NCBI RefSeq assembly: GCF_001941625.1
Contig: NZ_CP016076.1
Location: 1,736,001 to 1,800,000, forward strand
Direction: 5' to 3'
DNA length: 64,000 bases
Source of the DNA: Actinoalloteichus fjordicus
Lineage (GTDB): Bacteria; Actinomycetota; Actinomycetes; Mycobacteriales; Pseudonocardiaceae
Program-made: the position numbers and the translations under genes
Shown: piece by piece, positions 17,401 to 24,959 of the stretch
How positions within the stretch are numbered: the stretch's first letter is position 1
How the letters are laid out: each line of letters starts with the position of its first letter
Notes under the pieces: model-generated
What the model saw: the letters and a program-made list of their open reading frames with translations, nothing else
Databases searched by the model: none
What the model was told of the DNA's origin: nothing

Positions 17401-19421
17401 ACGACCACAAGCAGATGGGGATCACGGCCAGGGGCGGCTGGGAGAGCGTCCGTCGGCACTTCCGCGAGCTGGGCGTGGACACTCAGCAGGACGACTTCAC
17501 GGTCGTCGGCGTCGGCGACATGTCCGGTGACGTCTTCGGCAATGGAATGCTGCTCTCCGAGCACATCCGGCTGATCGCCGCGTTCGACCACCGGCACATC
17601 TTCCTCGACCCCGAACCCGACGTCGCCGTCTCCTTCGCCGAGCGGCGCAGACTCTTCGCGCTGCCCCGGTCGAGCTGGGACGACTACGACCGAACGCGGA
17701 TCAGCACGGGCGGCGGCGTCTGGCCGCGCAGCGTCAAGGCCATCCCGATCGCCCCCCAGGTCCGCGCCGCGCTCGGCCTGGCCGACTCGGTCACCCAGCT
17801 GTCGTCGCCGGAACTGGTCAAGGCCATCCTCCTGGCCCCGGTGGACCTGTTGTGGAACGGCGGGATCGGCACCTACGTCAAGGCCGCCGACGAGTCACAC
17901 GCCGAGGTGGGCGACAAGGCCAACGACGTGCTGCGAGTCGACGGCCGTGACCTGCGCGTCAAGGTCGTCGGCGAAGGCGGCAACCTGGGGCTGACCCAGC
18001 GTGGCCGCATCGAGTTCGCCAGGGCGGGCGGCAAGGTCAACACCGATGCGCTGGACAACTCAGCAGGCGTGGACTGCTCCGACCACGAGGTGAACATCAA
18101 GGTCCTGCTGGACCGGGTCATCGCCTCGGGCGCGCTGGAGCCACAACGGCGCAACGAACTGCTCGGGGAGATGACCGACGAGGTCGCCGAGCTGGTCCTG
18201 GCCGACAACTACCGGCAGAACGCGGTCCTGGGAGTCTCCCGATCCCACGCCGCCCCGATGCTGTCGGTGCATGCGCGCCTGGTGGCGGGCCTGGAGGCGA
18301 CCCATGGGCTCGACCGGGAGCTCGAGGTGCTGCCCACCGCCCAGCGGTTCAAGGCCATGGACAAGGCAGGGGAGGGGCTGACCTCGCCGGAGCTGGCCAC
18401 ACTGATGGCCCACGTCAAGCTTGCGCTCAAGGACGACGTGCTGGCAGGAAGTCTGCCGGAGGCCGAGATCTTCGCGGGCAGACTGCCGAGCTACTTCCCC
18501 ACACCGTTGCGCGAGCGGTTCGGCGACGTCATCTCGCAGCATCCGCTTCGTCGCGAGATCATCACCACGATGCTGGTCAACGAGGTCGTCGACGGCGGCG
18601 GCATCTCCTACGCCTTCCGGCTGTCCGAGGAGATGAGCGTCACCACGACCGACGCCGTGCGTGCGTTCGCGGTGGTCACCGAGGTCTTCGACCTGCCAGC
18701 GCTCTGGCGGGCCGTCGACGAGCTGGACACGACGGTGCCCAGCGCCGTCGCCGACGACCTGGTCCTGCAGTCGCGGCGGCTGTTGGATCGCGCGGCGCGC
18801 TGGCTGTTGTCGAACCGTCCGCAGCCGCTGGCGGTCGGTGCCGAGATCTCGCGATTCAAGCCGGTGGTGCAGGCGCTGACCCCGCACGTCCCCGACCTGC
18901 TGCAGGGTCGGGAACGCGAGACCGCAGCGGGCCTGACGAAGAACCTGGTCGCCTCCGGGGTGCCCGAGGACACGGCGGACCGCATCGCCGCCCTCCTGCA
19001 CACCTTCAGCCTGCTCGACATCACCGAGGTCGCCGAGCTGGCGGAGCGGGACGGCGGCGTCAGCCGGGAACGCAGCCCCGAGGAGGCAGCCGAGCTGTAC
19101 TTCGCGGTGTCGGCGCACCTGGACATCGACCGGATTCTGAACTCGGTGAGCGATCTCGAACGCGGCAACCGCTGGCACGCGCTGGCACGGCTCGCCCTGC
19201 GCGACGACGTCTACACCTCATTGCGCAAGATCACCATCGACGTCCTGCGCAACAGCGACCAGGGGCAGACCGTGGCGGAGAAGATCGACCAGTGGGAGCA
19301 GGCCAACTCCTCCCGGCTCGAGCGGGCGGGAACCACCCTGGCCGCGATCAACGCCGTCACGAAGCTGGATCTGGCGACCCTGTCGGTGGCGGCCCGGCAG
19401 ATCCGCAGCATGGTGCGGTGA
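14418..19421 (+). CDS. gdh: NAD-specific glutamate dehydrogenase, large type
   Basis: 1667 residues, matching the about 180-kDa NAD-GDH class of actinobacteria (Rv2476c, 1624 residues). It oxidatively deaminates glutamate to 2-oxoglutarate and ammonium and joins amino-acid catabolism to the TCA cycle. N-terminal ACT-like regulatory segments (YLVESVVAGLSRQNASVARI, about 120-150) precede the catalytic part. There FGAVARGGLRWSDRREDFRT and IVPVGAKGGFVVKRPP carry the substrate-binding lysines, and GVGDMSGDVFGNGMLLS and VVGEGGNLGLTQRGRIEFA belong to the Rossmann region. ATG 14418 has GAGG at 14406-14409; ATG 14436 is an alternative, and the open frame back to 14313 is not family-like. In mycobacteria this enzyme is inhibited by GarA, but no garA is in the window. 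Confidence 0.95.
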   Translation: MWSRLTMTSTGAQSEMIATGNDAESAPSHRQDRTAALEWTRDLLLDRAAESEPAIGSLLRLYFRYVSAEEVVAHDADQLVAMLSSHVELAQHRVAGRPAIRVFAPEDEKAGVTRDVTVIQIVTDDMPYLVESVVAGLSRQNASVARIVHPIVVVRRDLTGELLQVLDAADPSDPPTDSLVESWMHLEIAPIGDEAAREALERSLHSVLNDVREVVEDTDRMADRARSLSAELESATLPLPVTEVRDGARLLRWLAGGHFTFLGYRHYELVDEPGHDEPVLRTVLASGLGVLRRDSLDAKDLATAPDGMAHALAPNLLVLTQGSAPSTVHRPMHPYYVGVKTFDENGAVSGEHRFLGLFTTTALHEDVLDIPVVARKVRTVIRRAGFPLESYSGQRMLEEFQNYPRAELFSADPETLQDTIAGVLSLVERRRLRLFLRRDEFRRFFSCLVYLPRDRYTTTSRLAMQEVLLRELHGVELEYSARIGESLLARVHFMVRTDPDADVTVDTGILQDQLTAAVRTWSDRMVEEVIASDGPRTTENADGDDLRSEPAAERGRQYASAFSEAYKEDFTAAEGLADLRRLFALSGPGDVDISFYRPAVGEPGERRFKLYMVGERVTLSQVLPILQRMGVEVVDERPYEVNRHDGVQCWVYDFGLRLDVALLDDQTPNMAELQSRFQDAFVAAWEGRCEVDGFNSLVLRADLTWQQAVLLRTYAKYLRQARIAYSQDYIEDTLRANPVVTRALVRLFESRFDPALAEEARRSGTESALAEIEALLDEVTSLDVDRILQSYVTLIRATLRTNYFVRDEAGEPRPYLAVKLKPSELPDLPEPRPAYEIFVCSPRVEGVHLRFGAVARGGLRWSDRREDFRTEILGLVKAQAVKNAVIVPVGAKGGFVVKRPPAPTGDAGRDREAHAAEGVACYRMFISGLLDLTDNLDAGQAVPAPQVVRHDGDDTYLVVAADKGTARFSDIANDVAKSYGFWLGDAFASGGSAGYDHKQMGITARGGWESVRRHFRELGVDTQQDDFTVVGVGDMSGDVFGNGMLLSEHIRLIAAFDHRHIFLDPEPDVAVSFAERRRLFALPRSSWDDYDRTRISTGGGVWPRSVKAIPIAPQVRAALGLADSVTQLSSPELVKAILLAPVDLLWNGGIGTYVKAADESHAEVGDKANDVLRVDGRDLRVKVVGEGGNLGLTQRGRIEFARAGGKVNTDALDNSAGVDCSDHEVNIKVLLDRVIASGALEPQRRNELLGEMTDEVAELVLADNYRQNAVLGVSRSHAAPMLSVHARLVAGLEATHGLDRELEVLPTAQRFKAMDKAGEGLTSPELATLMAHVKLALKDDVLAGSLPEAEIFAGRLPSYFPTPLRERFGDVISQHPLRREIITTMLVNEVVDGGGISYAFRLSEEMSVTTTDAVRAFAVVTEVFDLPALWRAVDELDTTVPSAVADDLVLQSRRLLDRAARWLLSNRPQPLAVGAEISRFKPVVQALTPHVPDLLQGRERETAAGLTKNLVASGVPEDTADRIAALLHTFSLLDITEVAELAERDGGVSRERSPEEAAELYFAVSAHLDIDRILNSVSDLERGNRWHALARLALRDDVYTSLRKITIDVLRNSDQGQTVAEKIDQWEQANSSRLERAGTTLAAINAVTKLDLATLSVAARQIRSMVR

Positions 19422-19452
19422 CCGTGTCTGCGGCTCCGGCGACCCCGATAGG

Positions 19453-19959
19453 GTGAGCGAGGAACGGTATGAGGTCGATCCGCAGGGAGGCATTCGTCCC
19501 TTGGGTGTGTATGTCGCGGACGTGACACCGAGGTGGTCTGACATGGACGCGTTCGGTCATGTCAATCACGCGAACACGGTCACGTTGTTGGAGGAGGCCC
19601 GTGTCGGGCTGTTGTTCGTCGAGGGCGGGCGACGCGGCGAAGTCGAGATGGCCGACGGCACCGTCGTCGCCCGGCTGCGGGTCGACTACCTGCGCCCGCT
19701 GGTCGTCGACGGTGCCTCGGTCCGGGTCGAGATCGCCGTCGACGAGCTGCGAGCGGCGTCGTTCACGCTCGTCTACGTGCTCCGGAGCGGGCGTTCTCCC
19801 GACGACCCGATCGCCGCGACCGCAGAGACGGTGATGGTGCCCTACGACCTCGCAGGCGGCAGGCCGCGCAGGCTCACCGACACGGAGCGGGACTTCCTGG
19901 CCGGGTGGCGGGCGAAGCTGCCCACCGGCAGACCGCAGGCGGTGAACTCCCGTGGCTGA
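19453..19959 (+). CDS. hot-dog fold acyl-CoA thioesterase (4HBT / YbgC type)
   Basis: 168 residues. DVTPRWSDMDAFGHVNHANT is the 4-hydroxybenzoyl-CoA thioesterase active-site region: the Asp in WSDMDAFGHVN is the catalytic residue of this class. It is followed by LLEEARVGLLF and a typical strand ARLRVDYLRPLVVDGASVRV. The likely reaction is hydrolysis of an acyl-CoA in the cytoplasm; the substrate is unknown. It lies 31 bp after gdh and overlaps the next gene by 8 bp, and the same gdh-thioesterase-hypothetical order occurs in mycobacteria (Rv2476c-Rv2475c-Rv2474c). GTG 19453 is the first start in frame; a GTG near 19507 would remove the unconserved head. Confidence 0.85.
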   Translation: MSEERYEVDPQGGIRPLGVYVADVTPRWSDMDAFGHVNHANTVTLLEEARVGLLFVEGGRRGEVEMADGTVVARLRVDYLRPLVVDGASVRVEIAVDELRAASFTLVYVLRSGRSPDDPIAATAETVMVPYDLAGGRPRRLTDTERDFLAGWRAKLPTGRPQAVNSRG

Positions 19960-20605
19960 GCTTCGCCTCGTCGACTCCTCGGCCAGGGATGATCTGGGCG
20001 CCTTCGTCGCGCGTGCCGTCCGGCTCGATCAGCAGGCCGTGGTGCGACTGCGCAACCGGCCCGGCATCGGCGAGGACGCGCCCCCGATGCTGGACGCCTG
20101 GGTGTCCACCCCCTTCGACGCGCTGGTCACCCGGTCCGTCGAGGGCGTGCTGGCGCCCGCCGACACGACCGTCTGGGCCAACGACCTCCTCACCACGCTC
20201 ACCGTGGTGCGGGGCGATCGGCTGGACCCGGGCCTGCCGCAGGACCTTCTCTGGCGATCCGCACTGCCTCCCTCGGAGGGCTGGCGGCGGGTGGACGACG
20301 TTCCCGCAGGAACAATCGCCGAGCTCGCCGATCGCGGAGTGTCGGTGGCCAGGGAGAATCCCGGTCCGCACGGCACGCCCCCCGCGTCGCTGCTCGACCA
20401 GACGGTGCTCACCGTCAGCGGAGCCGGGTTGGACGTCAAGATTCCGCTGCGCTGCCTGTTCGCGCTGTCCGGGATGGGCTTCGTCGGTGGCGGGGAGGCC
20501 GAGGACCAGGTTCGCGTCGTCGCGACGGACTCCTGGCTGCGGCTGGACGCACGGTTCGGCTCGGTGGTCCGCCGTCGACACGCGATGCTGCCGCTGCTGA
20601 TCTGA
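19952..20605 (+). CDS. conserved actinobacterial protein of unknown function (Rv2474c-like)
   Basis: 217 residues, the same length and position as Rv2474c. No catalytic motif is recognised. The sequence looks like a soluble alpha/beta protein: AVRLDQQAVVRLRNRP near the start, DALVTRSVEGVLAPADTTVW, and a C-terminal half with DVKIPLRCLFALSGMGFVGG and SWLRLDARFGSVVRRRHAML. GTG 19952 overlaps the thioesterase stop by 8 bp, so the two are translationally coupled and probably work together. A strong bidirectional hairpin follows. The function is not known in any relative I can name. Confidence 0.8.
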   Translation: MAELRLVDSSARDDLGAFVARAVRLDQQAVVRLRNRPGIGEDAPPMLDAWVSTPFDALVTRSVEGVLAPADTTVWANDLLTTLTVVRGDRLDPGLPQDLLWRSALPPSEGWRRVDDVPAGTIAELADRGVSVARENPGPHGTPPASLLDQTVLTVSGAGLDVKIPLRCLFALSGMGFVGGGEAEDQVRVVATDSWLRLDARFGSVVRRRHAMLPLLI

Positions 20606-20681
20606 CCGCACGACGACGTCATCGGTGCAGGCACCCCGCCCGGATGACTGCTCGACCGCCACGGGTCACGAGGACGCCCGA

Positions 20682-20734
20682 GAACGACGAAGGCGCCGGT
20701 GCGACTGGATCGCGACCGGCGCCTTTCGTCGTTC
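20682..20734. terminator. bidirectional intrinsic terminator hairpin
   Basis: Arms of 19 and 20 bases, GAACGACGAAGGCGCCGGT (20682-20700) and ACCGGCGCCTTTCGTCGTTC (20715-20734), pair with a single bulged T. The hairpin lies between two convergent genes (stops at 20605 and 20744), so it can end both transcripts. Confidence 0.85.
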
Positions 20735-20743
20735 TCTGGCGGC

Positions 20744-22357
20744 TCAGTGCAGCCAGGCCGCAGTGTCCGGGGGCAGCTCGCCGACCCCGAGCGGACCGCT
20801 GGAGAGCAGCACCTCACCAGGGGGAAGCGGCACGGGGACCGACGAGGTGTTGAGCGCGCAGATGAGTCCACCGCCTTTACGCCGGAACGCGAAGCAGCCC
20901 TCGGGTGCGCCGTACCACTCGACCTCGCTGCCGGAGAATGCCGAGGTCGTCTTGCGCAGCTCCAGGGCCTGGCGGTACAAGGAGAGCATCGACTCGGGGT
21001 CCTCGAGCTGGCGCTCCGCGGTCAGCTCCGCCCAGTCCGGTGGGATCGGCAGCCAGGTGTCCGGCCGAGTGGAGAAGCCGAACGGCGGCGTCTCGCCTTC
21101 CCACGGCATGGGCACGCGACACCCGTCCCTGCCACGCTCGGTGTGCCGGGACCGCTCCCAGATCGGGTCTTGCAGTGCCCAGTCGGGCAGGTCGACGTTG
21201 GGCAGGCCGAGTTCCTCGCCGTTGTAGAGGAAGGCGACACCCGGCAACGCGAGTTCGACCATCACCATCGCGCGGGCGCGTCGGGCTCCCTGCGGGCCTC
21301 CGCCGTAGCGGGACACATGACGCACCACGTCATGGTTGGACAGCGTCCAGGTCGGGGGCGTGTCGGTGGCGGCGAGCGCGTTGACGGAGTGCTCGATCGC
21401 CTCGCGGATCACCTCCGCGTTGAAACCCGCCTCGACCAGACGGAAGTTGAACCCCAGATGCAGCTCGTCGGGCCGCAGATAGCGGGCGAACCGCTCGTCG
21501 TCCTTCACCCAGATCTCGCCGACCGCCATGCGGCCCGGATACTGGTCGAGGACCTTGCGCACCATGCGGTGGATGTCGTGAACGCCGTCGTTGTCGAACC
21601 GCGGGTCCAGCCGGTTGTCGTGCAGCACGGCCGAACCCTGGTCCGCCCTGGCGTCCATGTCCGGCAGCCCGTCCGGCTTGGCCATGCCGTGGGCGACGTC
21701 GATGCGGAAGCCGTCGACGCCCCGGTCGAGCCAGAAGCGCAGCGTCTGCTCCAGGTCGTTCCAGACATCGATGTTCGCCCAGTTCAGATCCGGCTGCTGC
21801 GGTGCGAACAGGTGAAGGAACCACTGTCCGTCCGGCAGTCGAGTCCACGCGGGGCCGCCGAAGATGCTGGTCCAGTTGTTCGGCGGCTGCGAGCCGTCGG
21901 GTCCTCGGCCGGGCCGGAAGACATACCGATCGCGTTCCGGGCTGCCGGGAGCCGCCCGCAGGGCCTGCTGGAACCAGGGGTGCTGGTCACTGCTGTGATT
22001 GGGTACCAGATCGATCGTGACTCTGATGCCGCAGGCGTGGGCCTCGGACACGAGTCGGTCGAATCCGGCCAGGTCGCCGAAACGGGGATCGACGTCACGG
22101 GGATCCGCCACGTCGTAGCCGTGGTCGGCCATCGGCGAACGGTAGAACGGCGTCAGCCAGAGGGCGTCGACACCGAGTAGCTCGAGGTAGCCGAGTCGGG
22201 CTCGGATTCCGTCGATGTCGCCGACACCATCACCGTCGGAGTCGGCGAAGGAGCGCACGTAGACCTGATAGAAGACTGCGTTTCGCCACCATGCGGAGTT
22301 CTCCGCAGTCTCGGTTTGAAGGTCGGCAGATCGTCGCACAGGGAGCCATCCTGCCAT
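20744..22357 (-). CDS. aglA: alpha-glucosidase, GH13 (oligo-1,6-glucosidase type)
   Basis: A 537-residue cytoplasmic (beta/alpha)8 barrel hydrolase with no signal peptide. The conserved GH13 regions are all visible: TIDLVPNHSS (about 114-123), DGFRIDVAHG with the nucleophile Asp at about 220, VGEIW with the acid/base Glu at about 281, and LSNHDVVRH with the transition-state Asp at about 343. The N-terminal WWRNAVFYQVYVRSFADSDG is typical of alpha-glucosidases and related enzymes acting on maltose, isomaltose or trehalose breakdown products. It corresponds in position to Rv2471 (aglA). Substrate specificity cannot be settled from motifs. It is convergent with the gdh operon across a shared terminator. 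Confidence 0.92.
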   Translation of the reverse strand: MAGWLPVRRSADLQTETAENSAWWRNAVFYQVYVRSFADSDGDGVGDIDGIRARLGYLELLGVDALWLTPFYRSPMADHGYDVADPRDVDPRFGDLAGFDRLVSEAHACGIRVTIDLVPNHSSDQHPWFQQALRAAPGSPERDRYVFRPGRGPDGSQPPNNWTSIFGGPAWTRLPDGQWFLHLFAPQQPDLNWANIDVWNDLEQTLRFWLDRGVDGFRIDVAHGMAKPDGLPDMDARADQGSAVLHDNRLDPRFDNDGVHDIHRMVRKVLDQYPGRMAVGEIWVKDDERFARYLRPDELHLGFNFRLVEAGFNAEVIREAIEHSVNALAATDTPPTWTLSNHDVVRHVSRYGGGPQGARRARAMVMVELALPGVAFLYNGEELGLPNVDLPDWALQDPIWERSRHTERGRDGCRVPMPWEGETPPFGFSTRPDTWLPIPPDWAELTAERQLEDPESMLSLYRQALELRKTTSAFSGSEVEWYGAPEGCFAFRRKGGGLICALNTSSVPVPLPPGEVLLSSGPLGVGELPPDTAAWLH

Positions 22358-22474
22358 CTGTTTCGGGGGAAAGTTGCCTCAAACGGGTGATTGGGTAGCG
22401 CGATCTTGGGCACTGCGAGAGAGGGCGATGCGGCCGGATGCGGCGTGATCCAGACGGGTTGCACAGAGCGGAGA

Positions 22475-22495
22475 CGGCCCCCGTGCCGGGGGCCG
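22475..22495. terminator. hairpin downstream of truncated haemoglobin gene
   Basis: CGGCCCCCG (22475-22483) pairs perfectly with CGGGGGCCG (22487-22495) around a 3-base loop. It lies 37 bp after the stop of the minus-strand globin gene and ahead of the alpha-glucosidase start, so it probably separates the two transcripts. Confidence 0.65.
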
Positions 22496-22531
22496 CTCAT
22501 GATCAGACTCGTCCGTCTCGGCCTGCGGGGG

Positions 22532-22933
22532 TCAGTGCCAGGAGTTGACCAGCGTCTGCGCCGCCATCTCCATGTACGCCCACAGCCGGTCGCGATGCAC
22601 CGGATCGAGGTCTGCCTCGTCGACGGCCACCCGCATGCACCGCAGCCATGCGACGCGCTCGGCCTCACCGATGGTGAATCCTGCGTGACGCATCCGCAGC
22701 CGGGGGTGCCCCCGCTGCTCGGAGTAGGTGTGCGGGCCGCCCCAGTACTGCGCCAGGAACAGGCGCAGGCGGTCTTCGGCGGGACCCAGGTCCTCTTCGG
22801 GGTACATCGGGCGCAGCAGTTCGTCGTGAGCCACCTCGACGTAGAACCGAGCGACGATCCGGCGGAAGGTCTGCTCGCCTCCGACTGCCTCGTAGAAGTT
22901 CTCCGGTACGCCCACGCGTCCATACTCGCTCAC
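22532..22933 (-). CDS. glbO: group II truncated haemoglobin
   Basis: A 133-residue 2-on-2 globin. The N-terminal [20 protein letters not shown], then [40 protein letters not shown] with the proximal histidine in RMRH, and the group II tryptophan in RVAWLRCM are all present. Mycobacterial GlbO (Rv2470) sits in the same place next to aglA and binds O2 at the membrane or supports peroxidase and NO chemistry. GTG start at 22933. The next gene upstream on the same strand (MscS, stop 22973) is 39 bp away, so the two may be co-transcribed. Confidence 0.93.
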   Translation of the reverse strand: MSEYGRVGVPENFYEAVGGEQTFRRIVARFYVEVAHDELLRPMYPEEDLGPAEDRLRLFLAQYWGGPHTYSEQRGHPRLRMRHAGFTIGEAERVAWLRCMRVAVDEADLDPVHRDRLWAYMEMAAQTLVNSWH

Positions 22934-22972
22934 GTCCGCAACGCTCTTCTCCTCAGGGTGGCAACCACGGCA

Positions 22973-23935
22973 TCATCCCTGGTAGAAGGATCGGCCGGTC
23001 GGATAGGGCGCGCTGATCTCGGCGCGGTCGAACGCCGCCTTGATCCGCGCCCGCAGTGCTCGTGCGACGGCCCACTGCCTGCCGGGACGCACCTTGACGG
23101 TCAGACGGATGGTGATCGTGTCCGAGGTGATCTGGTCCACGCCGAGCATCTCCGGCGGTTCCAGCACGCTCTCCGACAGCGGAGCCTGCGCCGCGGCGTC
23201 GGCCGCGGTCGCCTGCGCCAGCTCCAACGCCGCGTCGACGTCCGAGGAGTGCGCCAGCGGCAGATCGATCACCGCCACCGCGAACCCCTGGCTGAAGTTG
23301 CCGACGCGGAGCACCTCGCCGTTGCGGACGTACCAGACCGTGCCTCCGAGGTCACGCACCGTGGTGACCCGCAGTCCGACGGCCTCGACCGTGCCGATCG
23401 CGTCACCGAGGTCGACGATGTCGCCGACGCCGTACTGGTCCTCCAGCATCATGAAGATTCCGGACAGGAAGTCGCGTACCAGATTCTGCGCACCGAAACC
23501 GATGGCCACGCCAAGTACACCTGCGGAGGCGATGATCGGGGCCATCTGGATGCCCAGCTGGTCCAGCGACAGGATCAGGGCGAAGCCGTAGACGACGAAG
23601 GACGTGATCGACTTCAGCACCGAGCCGATGGTTCGAGCACGCTGGATGCGCCGCTCGGACAACAGCGGGCCGAGCGCGTCGGGCGCTCGGTCCCGCAGCG
23701 GCTTGAGCAGGGTGGGGACCTTCTGCTCCCCGGTCATTTTCGTGGCCCGGCCGATGGCCCGATGCAGGACGAACCTGATCACGAAGGCGGCCAGGAAGAT
23801 CAGGAGGATCTGGACGGCGGTGATCAGCGCAGGGGAGACCTGCGCGACGACAGCATTGTCGGTGAGCTCGTAGACCCGATCGCACCAGGAGTCTTCTTCA
23901 CGGGCGCAGTCGGGCGCCGCCGTGGGGATGAACAC
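22973..23935 (-). CDS. small-conductance mechanosensitive channel (MscS family)
   Basis: A 320-residue inner-membrane protein. A hydrophobic helix at about 35-58 (LITAVQILLIFLAAFVIRFV) and a second around 108-128 precede the pore helix, which reads IIASAGVLGVAIGFGAQNLV followed by RDFLSGIFMMLEDQYGVGDI, the MscS TM3 and beta-domain entry. The later part is the cytoplasmic vestibule (GTVEAVGLRVTTVRDLGGTV). It protects against hypo-osmotic shock by releasing solutes. GTG start at 23935. Mycobacterial-type channels of this group are common, and nothing in the sequence looks altered. Confidence 0.92.
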   Translation of the reverse strand: MFIPTAAPDCAREEDSWCDRVYELTDNAVVAQVSPALITAVQILLIFLAAFVIRFVLHRAIGRATKMTGEQKVPTLLKPLRDRAPDALGPLLSERRIQRARTIGSVLKSITSFVVYGFALILSLDQLGIQMAPIIASAGVLGVAIGFGAQNLVRDFLSGIFMMLEDQYGVGDIVDLGDAIGTVEAVGLRVTTVRDLGGTVWYVRNGEVLRVGNFSQGFAVAVIDLPLAHSSDVDAALELAQATAADAAAQAPLSESVLEPPEMLGVDQITSDTITIRLTVKVRPGRQWAVARALRARIKAAFDRAEISAPYPTGRSFYQG

Positions 23936-24061
23936 AGAGAGTCATGGTAATCGTGGTACACGGTCCACGTCACGAGTTCGTGATCAACTCATGCACGTGG
24001 CCGTGACAGAACCCACGACGATGCAGCCGGGGTCTCCGGACGGTCGAACGGTCGCCGTCGG

Positions 24062-24841
24062 TCAGGAGGCGAGACTCCCGGCCGTCTCGGCGAGTCGGGA
24101 GCCCAGCGCCCGCGCATTGGCAGGCGCGACGACCATCCAGTTCCGCCCGTCGGGACCGAGCGTCTGCTGTGCCATGTAGCGGCCCGGCGGCGGATCGAAG
24201 AAGCTGATCGCGTTCTCGACCCGGTGCCGCTTCCCGAACCGGTCCCGCCGTGCCACATAGAGCTGCCCAGCGCAGGACCTGGGCATGGCCAGGAGCTGCT
24301 TCAACGCCTTCATGTCCGGTCCGCCCGCACCGCCGGGTGCCGCCTCGAAACCGAATTCGCCCTCGCGCGACGGGTCGTTGCCGCCGTCACCGAACGCGTC
24401 CTTGGGGAAGTTGAACGAACGGCCGCGACCACCCTGGTTGGGCGGCAGCGCCGAGAGCAGGGCGTCGATCAGCCCGGTGGACCGGACCGGTTCGAGGCTG
24501 AGCTCGTCGTCGGCCATCCTGGCGAGCAGCGCCTGTTCGCCGCTGCCGAGGGCCAGCGCCGACCGCGTGTCCTTCTGGCCGTGACTGAACCACCCGTAGA
24601 ACTCGACCTCCGGGCGCTTGATCAGCCGGAGGGCGTCGAGCAGGTCGGGATGTGCCTCGCGGCCCCTGGCCAGGCCGAGGCCGCCGAGCTCCTGCCAGGC
24701 CTGGTTCACCAGCTCACGGCGTTCGTCGAAGGTGCGTCCCGGCGAGCGGCTGTTCAACGCCAGGTGCTTCTCCTCGAGCCGTTCCTGTTCCCACAGCACG
24801 TCGTAGGCAAGGTTGGAGATGGTGATCTTGCTCCGCAACAT
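24062..24841 (-). CDS. EspG-family type VII secretion chaperone
   Basis: 259 residues resembling EspG, the cytosolic chaperone that binds PE/PPE-type heterodimers and keeps them competent for export through ESX systems. Supporting features are the N-terminal TISNLAYDVLWEQERLEEKH, FYGWFSHG with a following acid-rich strand region, SLEPVRSTGLIDALLSALPP, and a C-terminal RRDRFGKRHRVENAISFFD strand pair before GRYMAQQTLGPDGRNWMVVA. It is the last gene of a minus-strand run of four type VII-linked genes, 118 bp behind the PPE-like gene it presumably serves. No EccA-E or MycP gene is in the window, so any secretion machine must lie elsewhere. Confidence 0.85.
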   Translation of the reverse strand: MLRSKITISNLAYDVLWEQERLEEKHLALNSRSPGRTFDERRELVNQAWQELGGLGLARGREAHPDLLDALRLIKRPEVEFYGWFSHGQKDTRSALALGSGEQALLARMADDELSLEPVRSTGLIDALLSALPPNQGGRGRSFNFPKDAFGDGGNDPSREGEFGFEAAPGGAGGPDMKALKQLLAMPRSCAGQLYVARRDRFGKRHRVENAISFFDPPPGRYMAQQTLGPDGRNWMVVAPANARALGSRLAETAGSLAS

Positions 24842-24959
24842 CGTCGCTCCCGACTGCGATCGTTCCTCAGGCAGGTGGATGAGCCGCCCGATCCTCGAAA
24901 GACCAGCGTCACCCGCATCTCAGCGGGTGACGCCGACCCTTCGCGGAATGGGTCTCCAG